A stretch of DNA of 64,000 bases, taken from the NCBI RefSeq assembly GCF_001011035.1, contig NZ_CP011492.1, forward strand, positions 4,757,001 through 4,821,000, written 5' to 3'. The stretch is from Streptomyces sp. CNQ-509. GTDB lineage: Bacteria > Actinomycetota > Actinomycetes > Streptomycetales > Streptomycetaceae. The notes beneath the pieces were generated by a model. That model saw nothing but the letters and a program-made list of their open reading frames with translations, had not been told where the DNA came from and ran no database searches. Made by a program: the position numbers and the translations under genes. Below, piece by piece: positions 56,032 to 64,000 of this stretch. The stretch's first letter is position 1. The number at the start of each line of letters is the position of its first letter.

Positions 56032-56910
56032 TTACGGTCGCCCCGTCGCCGAGACCGTCGCGAGACCCGCCGCGACCGCGTCCGCCAGCGGCGTCGTCGG
56101 CCGGCCGATGAGCCGGGACAGCTCGCCGGACGTGCCGGCCAGCAGCCCGCGGGAGACCGCCGCGTCGACGTCGACGAGCATGTCGGCCATCGCCTCCGGC
56201 AGCCCGGCGCCGAGCAGGACCTGCCGGTGCTCGGCGGGCGGCAGGTCGCGGTAGCCGACCCGGGCGCCCGACTGCCGGGCGACCTCCGCCGCGTACTCCG
56301 GAAAGCTCCACGCCGTGTCGCCGCTCAGCTCGTACGCCCGGCCCTCGTGGCCCTCGCCGGTCAGCACCGCGGCGGCCGCGGCGGCGTAGTCGGCGCGGGC
56401 GGCGGAGGCGATCCGGCCGGCGCCCGCGCTGCCGAGGACGGCGCCGTGGTCGAGCACGGTGGCGAGCTGGTCGGTGTGGACCTCGTGATACCAGCCGTTG
56501 CGCAGGAAGACGTACGGCAGGCCGGAGTCGAGGACGAGCTGCTCGGTCGCCTTGTGCTCGTCCCCCAGCAGGAAGTCCGCCTTCGGCCCGCCCAGGATGC
56601 CGGTGTACGCGAGCAGCCCCACCCGCGCCGCCGCGGCGGCGTCGACGACGGCCCGGTGCTGCGGCACCCGCCGCCCGACCGCGTTGCCCGAGACGAAAAG
56701 CACCCGCTCGCCCGCGCGGAAGGCGTCCGCCAGCGTGGCCGGCTCGTCGTAGTCGGCGACCCGCACCTCCACTCCGCGTGCCGCGAGGTCAGCGGCCTTC
56801 TCCCTGCCGCGTACGACGGCGGCCACCCGCTCCGCGGGCACCTGTTCCAGGAGTGCGGCGATGACGTGGCGGCCGAGGTGTCCGGTGGCCCCGGTGACGG
56901 TGATCTTCAT
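56032..56910 (-). CDS. qorB: NAD(P)H quinone oxidoreductase-like / NmrA-type protein
   Basis: A 292-residue Rossmann protein of the atypical SDR family. ITVTGATGHLGRHVIAALL at residue 3 is the NADP motif; LAYTGILGG near 116, LPYVFLRNGWYHE near 150 and AARADYAAAAAAVL near 187 match QorB (YtfG), which reduces quinones with NADPH. The divergent HxlR gene next to it reproduces the E. coli qorB/qorR (ytfG/ytfH) arrangement and supports the call. ATG 56910. Confidence 0.82.
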   Translation of the reverse strand: MKITVTGATGHLGRHVIAALLEQVPAERVAAVVRGREKAADLAARGVEVRVADYDEPATLADAFRAGERVLFVSGNAVGRRVPQHRAVVDAAAAARVGLLAYTGILGGPKADFLLGDEHKATEQLVLDSGLPYVFLRNGWYHEVHTDQLATVLDHGAVLGSAGAGRIASAARADYAAAAAAVLTGEGHEGRAYELSGDTAWSFPEYAAEVARQSGARVGYRDLPPAEHRQVLLGAGLPEAMADMLVDVDAAVSRGLLAGTSGELSRLIGRPTTPLADAVAAGLATVSATGRP

Positions 56911-56932
56911 GTGTGCCACCGTAGGCTGCTCA

Positions 56933-56965
56933 CTTACGGAGAGAAAGTACCCACTTTCACGTAAG
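56933..56965. promoter_or_regulatory. Dyad operator between qorB and hxlR
   Basis: The perfect core GAAAGTACCCACTTTC (56943-56958) is flanked by CTTAC (56933-56937) and GTAAG (56961-56965), giving two nested inverted repeats. It is 23 bp from qorB and 9 bp from the GTG of hxlR, the usual place for an HxlR/QorR dimer that controls both genes. Confidence 0.75.
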
Positions 56966-56973
56966 GTACTGGT

Positions 56974-57381
56974 GTGGAGGTAAGCATGCAGGCAGAGGGA
57001 GAGGCGACACTCCGGCTGCGGGACTTTCCGGACGTGATCACGGCCGACTGCCCCGCCCGGAACATCATGGAGCACGTCGTCAGCCGCTGGGGCGTGCTGG
57101 TGCTGCTCGCGCTGCTGGAGGGCACGATCCGGTTCAGCGCGCTGCGGCGGCGGATCGGCGGCGTGAGCGAGAAGATGCTCGCCCAGACCCTGCAGACGCT
57201 GGAGCGCGACGGCCTCGTGCTGCGCGAGGCGAAGCCCGTCATCCCGCCGCACGTGGAGTATTCGCTCACCCCGCTCGGCGAGCAGGCGGCCCTGCGGGTA
57301 CGGCCGTTGGCGATCTGGGCGTACGACAGCGTGCCGGCGGTGACCGCGGCGCGGGAGGGGTACGACGAGGCCCGGGCCTGA
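56974..57381 (+). CDS. HxlR-family regulator (QorR-like)
   Basis: A 135-residue winged-helix protein: NIMEHVVSRWGVLVLLALLE near residue 30, IRFSALRRRIGGVSEKMLAQ (recognition helix) near 53, then LERDGLVLREAKPVIPPHVE, the wing. The single conserved Cys of the family is at position 26 (TADCPAR), as needed for redox or electrophile sensing. Start is GTG 56974 or ATG 56986; the latter has GGAGGTAAGC before it and is equally good. Likely represses qorB and itself. Confidence 0.88.
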   Translation: MEVSMQAEGEATLRLRDFPDVITADCPARNIMEHVVSRWGVLVLLALLEGTIRFSALRRRIGGVSEKMLAQTLQTLERDGLVLREAKPVIPPHVEYSLTPLGEQAALRVRPLAIWAYDSVPAVTAAREGYDEARA

Positions 57382-57399
57382 GGTGCTCAGGCCCGGGCC
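57369..57399 (+). terminator. Hairpin overlapping the hxlR stop codon
   Basis: GGCCCGGGCCTGAG (57369-57382) is perfectly complementary to 57386-57399 with a three-base loop. The hxlR stop TGA (57379-57381) is inside the left arm, so ribosomes on the last codons would prevent folding. Confidence 0.8.
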
Positions 57400-57463
57400 C
57401 GGGTCGTAGCGGCGGGGGACCGGCGCTCGCGCGACCGTCAGCCCGCCGTGCCGGCGGCGCGGC

Positions 57464-58532
<1,069 letters not shown>

Positions 58533-58540
<8 letters not shown>

Positions 58541-60422
58541 TGTCGATGGCCTCCTTGAGGGCGGTGGCGAGCTGCTCGGCCTTGAACGGCATGCCGTTGA
58601 CCTGGTTGTAGGAGAAGGCGTCCACGAGGTACCTGGCGCGGACCAGGGTCGCGAGCTGGCCGAGGTTCATCTCGGGGACGATGACCTTGTCGTACGCGGC
58701 CAGAACCTCGCCGAGGTTGCCCGGGAACGGGTTGAGGTAGCGCAGATGGGCCTGCGCGATGTGGTCGCCGGCGCGGCGCACGCGGCGTACGGCCGCGGTG
58801 ATCGGCCCGTACGTCGAGCCCCAGCCCAGCACCAGCGTGCGCGCTCGTTCTCCCGAGGGTCCTTCCGGGTCGTCGACCTCGATGTCGGGCACCTCGATGC
58901 CGTCGACCTTCGCCTGGCGGGTGCGCACCATCAGGTCGTGGTTGGACGGCGAGTACGAGATGTTGCCGGAGCCGTCCTCCTTCTCGATGCCGCCGATGCG
59001 GTGCTCCAGGCCCGGCGTGCCGGGGATCGCCCACGGGCGGGCGAGGGTCTGCGGGTCGCGCTTGTACGGCCAGAAGACCTCGGTGCCGTCGGCCAGGGTG
59101 TGGTTCGTCTTGCTCGCGAACTGCACCCGCAGGTCCGGCAGGTCGTCGACCTCCGGGATCCGCCAGGGCTCGGAGCCGTTGGCGAGGTAGCCGTCGGAGA
59201 GCAGCATCACCGGCGTGCGGTACGTCAGCGCGATACGGGCCGCGTCCAGGGCCGCCGTGAAGCAGTCCGACGGCGTGGCCGGCGCGACGATCGGCACCGG
59301 CGCCTCGCCGTTGCGCCCGAACATCGCCTGGAGCAGGTCCGCCTGCTCGGTCTTGGTGGGCAGCCCGGTCGAGGGGCCGCCGCGCTGGATGTCCACGATC
59401 AGCAGCGGCAGCTCCAGCGACACGGCCAGGCCCACGGTCTCGGCCTTCAGCGCGACGCCGGGGCCCGAGGTGGTCGTCACGCCGAGGGCGCCGCCGAAGG
59501 CCGCGCCGAGCGCGGCGCCGATGCCGGCGATCTCGTCCTCGGCCTGGAAGGTGCGCACGCCGAAGTTCTTGTGCCGGCTCAGCTCGTGCAGGATGTCGGA
59601 GGCGGGCGTGATCGGGTACGAGCCGAGGAAGAGCGGCAGGTCCGCCTGCTGCCCCGCGGCGATCAGGCCGTACGCCAGCGCCAGGTTCCCCGAGATCGAG
59701 CGGTACGTGCCGGCGGGGAAGGCGGACTGGGCCGGGGCGACCTCGTACGAGACGGCGAAGTCCTCCGTCGTCTCGCCGAAGTTCCACCCCGCCCGGAAGG
59801 CGGCGATGTTGGCCTCGGCGATGTCCGGCTTCTTGGCGAACTTGGCCCGCAGGAACCCGATCGTGCCCTCGGTGGGGCGGTGGTACATCCAGCTCAGCAG
59901 GCCGAGCGCGAACATGTTCTTGGAGCGGCCGGCGTCCTTGCGGGACAGCCCGTACTCCTTCAGCGCCTCGACCGTGAGCGTGGTCAGCGGCACCTCGTGC
60001 ACGCTGTACCCGTCGAGGGAGCCGTCCTCCAGGGGGCTCGCCTCGTAGCCCACCTTGGCCATCGCGCGCTTGTTGAACTCGTCGGTGTTGACGATCACCT
60101 CGGCGCCGCGCGGGACGTCCCCGATGTTCGCCTTCAGGGCGGCCGGGTTCATCGCCACCAGCACGTTGGGCGCGTCGCCCGGGGTGAGGATGTCGTGGTC
60201 GGCGAAGTGCACCTGGAAGCTGGAAACCCCCGGCAGCGTGCCTGCGGGGGCGCGGATCTCGGCGGGGAAGTTCGGGAGCGTCGACAGGTCGTTGCCGAAC
60301 GACGCGGTCTCCGAGGTGAAGCGGTCGCCGGTCAGTTGCATCCCGTCTCCGGAGTCACCGGCGAACCGGATGATCACCCGGTCCAGGCGCTTGACCTCTT
60401 TGCTGTTGACCTCGCTGGTCAC
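58533..60422 (-). CDS. korA: 2-oxoacid:ferredoxin oxidoreductase, fused gamma-alpha subunit
   Basis: A 629-residue protein. Residues about 12-195 are the gamma domain (VIIRFAGDSGDGMQLTGDRF at 14), and about 215-600 the alpha domain with the pyrimidine-binding part (LGSYPITPASDILHELS near 265, EDEIAGIGAALGAAFGGALG near 291) and transketolase C-like end (LVLGWGSTYGPITAAV near 537). This fusion is typical of the two-subunit KorAB of actinobacteria. GTG 60422 is chosen: GGGAGGT lies eight bases before; the upstream frame is not homologous. Confidence 0.92.
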
Positions 60423-60490
60423 CTTCGTGGACCTCCCTCGCGGCGGCCGCTCGGGAACGGGATTCCGACCGCCTGACCCAGTGAACATCG

Positions 60491-60516
60491 TACGCGGGTT
60501 AGGCATGCCTTCCTGA
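60491..60516. promoter_or_regulatory. Palindrome upstream of korA, possible iron box
   Basis: GTTAGGCATGCCTTCC at 60498-60513 has the perfect 10-bp palindrome AGGCATGCCT (60501-60510) about 80 bp before korA. It partly resembles the DmdR/IdeR iron box (TTAGGTTAGGCT...), but only one half fits well. Control by iron would suit an iron-sulphur enzyme; the claim is weak. Confidence 0.3.
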
Positions 60517-60662
60517 GTCCGTCCGCAAACTGGACGGTGGCGAGACGTCGGGCTATATCCCCTTTTGTTGCTATCTAATGCCCCTCTTGACCCCATCCGC
60601 CAGTGTGACAATCCCTTGTCACCGGAGCGGAGGCCGGGGCGCGGCGCCGGGGCGCGGCCCGG

Positions 60663-61334
60663 TCAGGAGTTGAGGTACGTGAGGACCGCGAGCACCCGAC
60701 GGTGATCTCCCTCACTCGGCGCCAGGCCGAGCTTCATGAAGATGTTGCTGACGTGCTTCTCCACCGCGCCGTCGCTCACCACGAGCTGTCCGGCGATCGC
60801 CGAGTTCGTCCGGCCCTCGGCCATCAGGCCCAGCACCTCGCGCTCCCGCGGGGTGAGCCCGGCCAGCACGTCCTGCTTGCGGCTGCGGCCGAGGAGCTGG
60901 GCGACGACCTCCGGGTCGAGCGCCGTGCCGCCCTCGGCGACGCGCACGACGGCGTCGACGAACTCGCGGACCTCCGCCACCCGGTCCTTCAGCAGATACC
61001 CGACGCCGCGGCTGGAGCCGGCGATCAGCTCGGTGGCGTACTGCTCCTCGACGTACTGCGAGAGGACCAGCACACCGACGTCCGGATGCTCGCGCCGCAG
61101 CTGAACGGCCGCGCGGACGCCCTCGTCGGTGTGCGTCGGGGGCATCCGCACGTCGGCGACGACGACGTCCGGCGCGCTGCCCTCGGCGGCCAGGTCCCCG
61201 ACCGTCTTGACCAGCGCCACGCCGTCGCCGACACCGGCGACGACCTCGTGGCCCCGGTCGGTGAGCAGCCGGGTGAGCCCCTCCCGGAGCAGCACCGAAT
61301 CCTCGGCGATGACCACCCGCACGCTGTCCTCCAC
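60663..61334 (-). CDS. NarL/LuxR-type response regulator
   Basis: A 223-residue regulator. The receiver domain has VVIAEDSVLLREGLTRLLTD near residue 6, the phospho-acceptor Asp in DVVVADVRMPPTH near 57 and the Lys of YLLKDRVAEV near 110. The DNA-binding domain is LTPREREVLGLMAEGRTNSA followed by VVSDGAVEKHVSNIFMKLGL. GTG 61334 is the better start; ATG 61376 adds 14 residues. It lies downstream of two histidine kinases on the same strand, and is the obvious partner of one or both. Confidence 0.92.
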   Translation of the reverse strand: MEDSVRVVIAEDSVLLREGLTRLLTDRGHEVVAGVGDGVALVKTVGDLAAEGSAPDVVVADVRMPPTHTDEGVRAAVQLRREHPDVGVLVLSQYVEEQYATELIAGSSRGVGYLLKDRVAEVREFVDAVVRVAEGGTALDPEVVAQLLGRSRKQDVLAGLTPREREVLGLMAEGRTNSAIAGQLVVSDGAVEKHVSNIFMKLGLAPSEGDHRRVLAVLTYLNS

Positions 61335-61588
61335 CGTTGCCTGCCCCCCATACGAAGATGTGTAGACCTCCAGCATCCCAGGATTCCGCGGCGGGGGAGG
61401 CGCCGGAGGCGGAAAACGGCAGGTAAAGGGTGGAAAACGGCCGTGGCGCCGGGGCGCGCGGGAGCGCCCGGCGGCGGGCCGGGCAGCCGCGCGGGACCGG
61501 GCGGGCTCCCGGGGCCGGGGGTGCCGGGCGGCGGCGGGCGTACGGGGACGGGGCCGCCCGCGGGCCGGCCCTGTCCCCGTAGCGCCGC

Positions 61589-62905
61589 TCACGCCCGCCA
61601 GGGCAGCTCCGCCGTGACCACCGTCGGGCCGCCGGGCGGCGAGTCGACGACCAGCAGCCCGTCCACCGAGCCCAGCCGCTCCGCAAGCCCCGAGAGCCCT
61701 GAGCCCGCGTCCAGCCGCGCGCCGCCGTTGCCGTCGTCCGTCACCTGGATCATCAGCCGTCCCTCCGCGCGCCACAGGTCGACCATGGCCCGGCTCGCGC
61801 CGCTGTGCTTGCTGATGTTCTGCAGCAGCTCGGAGGTCGTGTAGTACGCGATGCCCTCGATCGACTGCGCCGGCCGCTCCAGCAGGTCCACCGTCACCGA
61901 GACGGGCACCGTGCAGCGCGCCGCGACCGCCGACAGCGCGGGGCCCAGGCCGCGGTCGGTGAGGATCGCCGGGTGGATGCCGCGGGCCAGGTCGCGCAGC
62001 TCCTGGAGCGCGAGCTTCACCTCGCCGTGCGCCTCGTCGACCATGGCGGCCGCCGCCTCCGGGTCCTCCAGCAGCTTCTCCTTCGCCAGCCCCAGGTCCA
62101 TCGCCAGCGCCACGAGCCGGGCCTGTGCGCCGTCGTGCAGGTCGCGCTCGATGCGCCGCAGGTCCGCCGCCGCCGTGTCCACCACGACCCCGCGGTCCGT
62201 CTCCAGCTCCTGCACCCGGGTGGCCAGCTTCGACGGTCCCAGCAGCCCGACGACCATCGCCCGGTCCACGTACGACAGGCTGCGCACCACCCACGGCGAG
62301 GCGAGCAGGAACACGGCGCCGACGCCGACCGCGAAGAGCTGCTCCAGCGGCGAGTCCAGGTACCAGCCGTCGCCGTCCGCGTTCCCGTACACCTGGAGCC
62401 CGTCCTGGCCCCAGTGCGCGGGGAAGACCCACTGCCACAGCGGGTACGTGACCATGGACCAGCTCCAGAACATGACGGCCACCGAGAGGGTGAAGGAGCA
62501 CACCGCCCAGAACATGTGCAGCAGCCCGTAGAGCATCGTCCGCCACGACTCGCCGCTGCGGAACAGCGACCCGACCCAGCCCATGAACCCGGAGGCACGG
62601 CGGTGCAGCGGCTCCGGGTCGTCGACGTGCAGGTCCAGCAGCAGCCGGGCGCGGGTCCGCTCGACGTAGCCCATGCCGCGGCAGCCGGCCAGCATCGCGG
62701 CGAGCACCGGGACGCCGAGGAACGTGATCAGCAGACCGAGGCCGAGCGACAGCATCGTGATCGTGTAGACGAAGAACACGATCGACACCGGCAGGCTGAG
62801 CAGGTGGTAGAGGAACTCGCGCCAGGTGCGGGCCTCGAAGGGGGCGCGCAGGGCGAGGGGAAGCCGCGGGCGGCGGGCCTCGGGTGCGTACGCGGTGCTG
62901 TCCAT
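61589..62905 (-). CDS. Membrane sensor histidine kinase (NarX/DesK type)
   Basis: A 438-residue kinase. Residues about 27-235 are a membrane sensor domain with four to five helices (FFVYTITMLSLGLGLLITFL near 44, LLHMFWAVCSFTLSVAVMFW near 127). The HisKA_3 phospho-acceptor is ERDLHDGAQARLVALAM near 263 (His of DLHDG), and the ATPase domain has LLQNISKHSGA (N box) near 355, VTDDGNGGA near 386 and SGLSGLAERLGS near 400. It ends 254 bp before the response regulator, which is its likely target. Its catalytic half is nearly identical to the next kinase. Confidence 0.92.
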   Translation of the reverse strand: MDSTAYAPEARRPRLPLALRAPFEARTWREFLYHLLSLPVSIVFFVYTITMLSLGLGLLITFLGVPVLAAMLAGCRGMGYVERTRARLLLDLHVDDPEPLHRRASGFMGWVGSLFRSGESWRTMLYGLLHMFWAVCSFTLSVAVMFWSWSMVTYPLWQWVFPAHWGQDGLQVYGNADGDGWYLDSPLEQLFAVGVGAVFLLASPWVVRSLSYVDRAMVVGLLGPSKLATRVQELETDRGVVVDTAAADLRRIERDLHDGAQARLVALAMDLGLAKEKLLEDPEAAAAMVDEAHGEVKLALQELRDLARGIHPAILTDRGLGPALSAVAARCTVPVSVTVDLLERPAQSIEGIAYYTTSELLQNISKHSGASRAMVDLWRAEGRLMIQVTDDGNGGARLDAGSGLSGLAERLGSVDGLLVVDSPPGGPTVVTAELPWRA

Positions 62906-63043
62906 CGTCGGAAGTCCTTCTGCCGGAGCGCTGGTGACGGATCTGTCGAGCTTGTGCCTCCAGCCTCCTCGGCGGGGGCGCCGCGAGCCATGGAGCGGGT
63001 CGGTCTCTCGGTACGGGGGAAAACCCCACCTTCGGCGGTGCGG

Positions 63044-64000
63044 CTACGCGTGCGCCGGCGTCTGGGACTCGCGGTTGCGCCAGGGGAGTTCGGCGGTGAC
63101 GACCGTCGGACCGCCGCCCGGCGACTCCACGACCAGCAGCCCGTCCACCGAGCCCAGCCGCTCCGCAAGCCCCGACAGACCCGTGCCGCCGTCCAGCCGG
63201 GCGCCGCCCTTCCCGTCGTCGGTGACCTGCACCATGATGCGCCCCTCCGCCCGCCACACGTCGGCGCTCGCGGTCTTCGCACCGCTGTGCTTGCTGATGT
63301 TCTGCAGCAGCTCGGAGACCGTGTAGTACGCGATGCCCTCGATGGCCTGCGCGGGGCGGTCCTTGAGGTCGACGGTCACCGAGACGGGCACCGTGCAGCG
63401 CGCGGCGACCGCCGACAGGGCCGGGCCGAGGCCGCGGTCGGTGAGGATCGCCGGGTGGATGCCGCGGGCCAGGTCGCGCAGCTCCTCCAGGGCGAGCTTG
63501 ACCTCACCGTGCGCCTCGCCGACCATCTCGGCGGCGGCCTCGGGGTCCTCCAGCAGCTTCTCCTTCGCCAGGCCGAGACCCATGGCCAGGGCCACGAGCC
63601 GGGCCTGTGCGCCGTCGTGCAGGTCGCGCTCGATGCGCCGCAGGTCCGCCGCCGCCGTGTCCACCACGACGCCGCGGTTCTCCTCCAGCTCCTTGATCCG
63701 CCGCTCCAGCGGGTCGGAAGGGCTGAGCAGCCCGCGGACCATCGCCCGGTCGACGTCGCTCAGGCCGCGCGCCAGCCACGGCAGCAGCGGCCACAGGACG
63801 AACAGCGACACGGACATGAGGGCGAACGTGAGGACTCCCCACGGCAGCCGCATCACGCTGTACAGCGTCGTCCGCCACCCGACGGGGTCCTTCAGCGTCG
63901 CCCACAGCCACGGCAGGAAGCCCCCGTACGTGCTGCGCCGGATCGGCGTCGGTGACTCGACGTGCACGCCGAGCAGCGCCCGCGCCCGCGCGCGCTCCCA
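63044..64000 (-). CDS. Second histidine kinase, paralogue of the previous one; 5' end outside the window
   Basis: 319 codons are visible, open to the window edge, where the frame reads ERARARALLGVHVES, matching the same place in the neighbouring kinase (ERTRARLLLDLHVDD). Two membrane helices (LYSVMRLPWGVLTFALMSVS) lead to HisKA_3, IERDLHDGAQARLVALAMGL, and the ATPase motifs LLQNISKHSGA and VTDDGKGGARLDGGTGLSGL. The kinase core is almost the same as in the gene downstream while the sensor parts differ, which points to a tandem duplication. Both precede a single response regulator. Confidence 0.9.
   Translation of the reverse strand, partial: WERARARALLGVHVESPTPIRRSTYGGFLPWLWATLKDPVGWRTTLYSVMRLPWGVLTFALMSVSLFVLWPLLPWLARGLSDVDRAMVRGLLSPSDPLERRIKELEENRGVVVDTAAADLRRIERDLHDGAQARLVALAMGLGLAKEKLLEDPEAAAEMVGEAHGEVKLALEELRDLARGIHPAILTDRGLGPALSAVAARCTVPVSVTVDLKDRPAQAIEGIAYYTVSELLQNISKHSGAKTASADVWRAEGRIMVQVTDDGKGGARLDGGTGLSGLAERLGSVDGLLVVESPGGGPTVVTAELPWRNRESQTPAHA

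Overview
The window is about 64 kb of very GC-rich DNA with actinobacterial gene style: frequent GTG starts, 4-base GTGA/ATGA overlaps, and families typical of streptomycetes (DUF5995, DUF4229, CGNR, AsnC next to futalosine-pathway genes). The gene order, with mqnL-mqnP-mqnM-AsnC-mqnE, then mqnA, mqnC and a 14-gene nuo operon, points to Streptomyces or a close relative. No rRNA, tRNA, CRISPR array, transposase or integrase was recognised.

Layout. (1) 1-9.7 kb: the end of a GH114 glycosidase, DUF5995, a small Cys-Cys protein coupled to a broken merR, a PLDc_N membrane protein, then the late menaquinone genes mqnL, mqnP and mqnM, with a RelE-toxin remnant, DUF4870 and rhomboid genes between them. 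An AsnC regulator, a short MqnE-like protein that lacks the whole radical-SAM core, an acetyltransferase and a DUF4229 protein follow. (2) 9.8-17.1 kb: a Cys-rich leader peptide and a dicarboxylate/amino-acid symporter (dctA-like). Its last ~100-170 bp recur three more times downstream, cutting the region into three short cassettes: a DUF4143 ATPase, an AAA ATPase + DUF4276 pair, and a PIN/ribbon-helix-helix toxin-antitoxin pair. This is the main accessory region and the most unusual structure here. (3) 17.1-23 kb: decayed genes (frameshifted membrane protein and GNAT), an acyl-CoA ligase, a phosphotransferase and a cold-shock gene. (4) 23-30 kb: mqnA, a Ser/Thr kinase, mqnC, menG, a MenJ-like reductase and an NlpC/P60 hydrolase. 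(5) 30.7-46.9 kb: nuoA-N, preceded by a Rex-like operator and closed by a strong hairpin. (6) 46.9-64 kb: fumarylacetoacetase, polyprenyl diphosphate synthase, a LolA-like protein, VOC/CGNR divergent pair, Nudix, an APH(3'')-like kinase, RarD, a divergent qorB/hxlR pair, korAB, and a two-component system with two tandem histidine kinases.

How it fits together. Most of the core genes serve one respiratory theme. MqnA/MqnC/MqnL/MqnM/MqnP build the menaquinone ring and attach the side chain, the polyprenyl synthase makes the chain, MenG methylates it and the MenJ-like enzyme probably saturates one isoprene unit. Complex I (NuoA-N) reduces the quinone and KorAB feeds low-potential electrons. The anomaly in this picture is the MqnE-like gene: it sits exactly where mqnE belongs but cannot be a radical-SAM enzyme, so a second, intact mqnE must be expected elsewhere in the genome if the pathway works.
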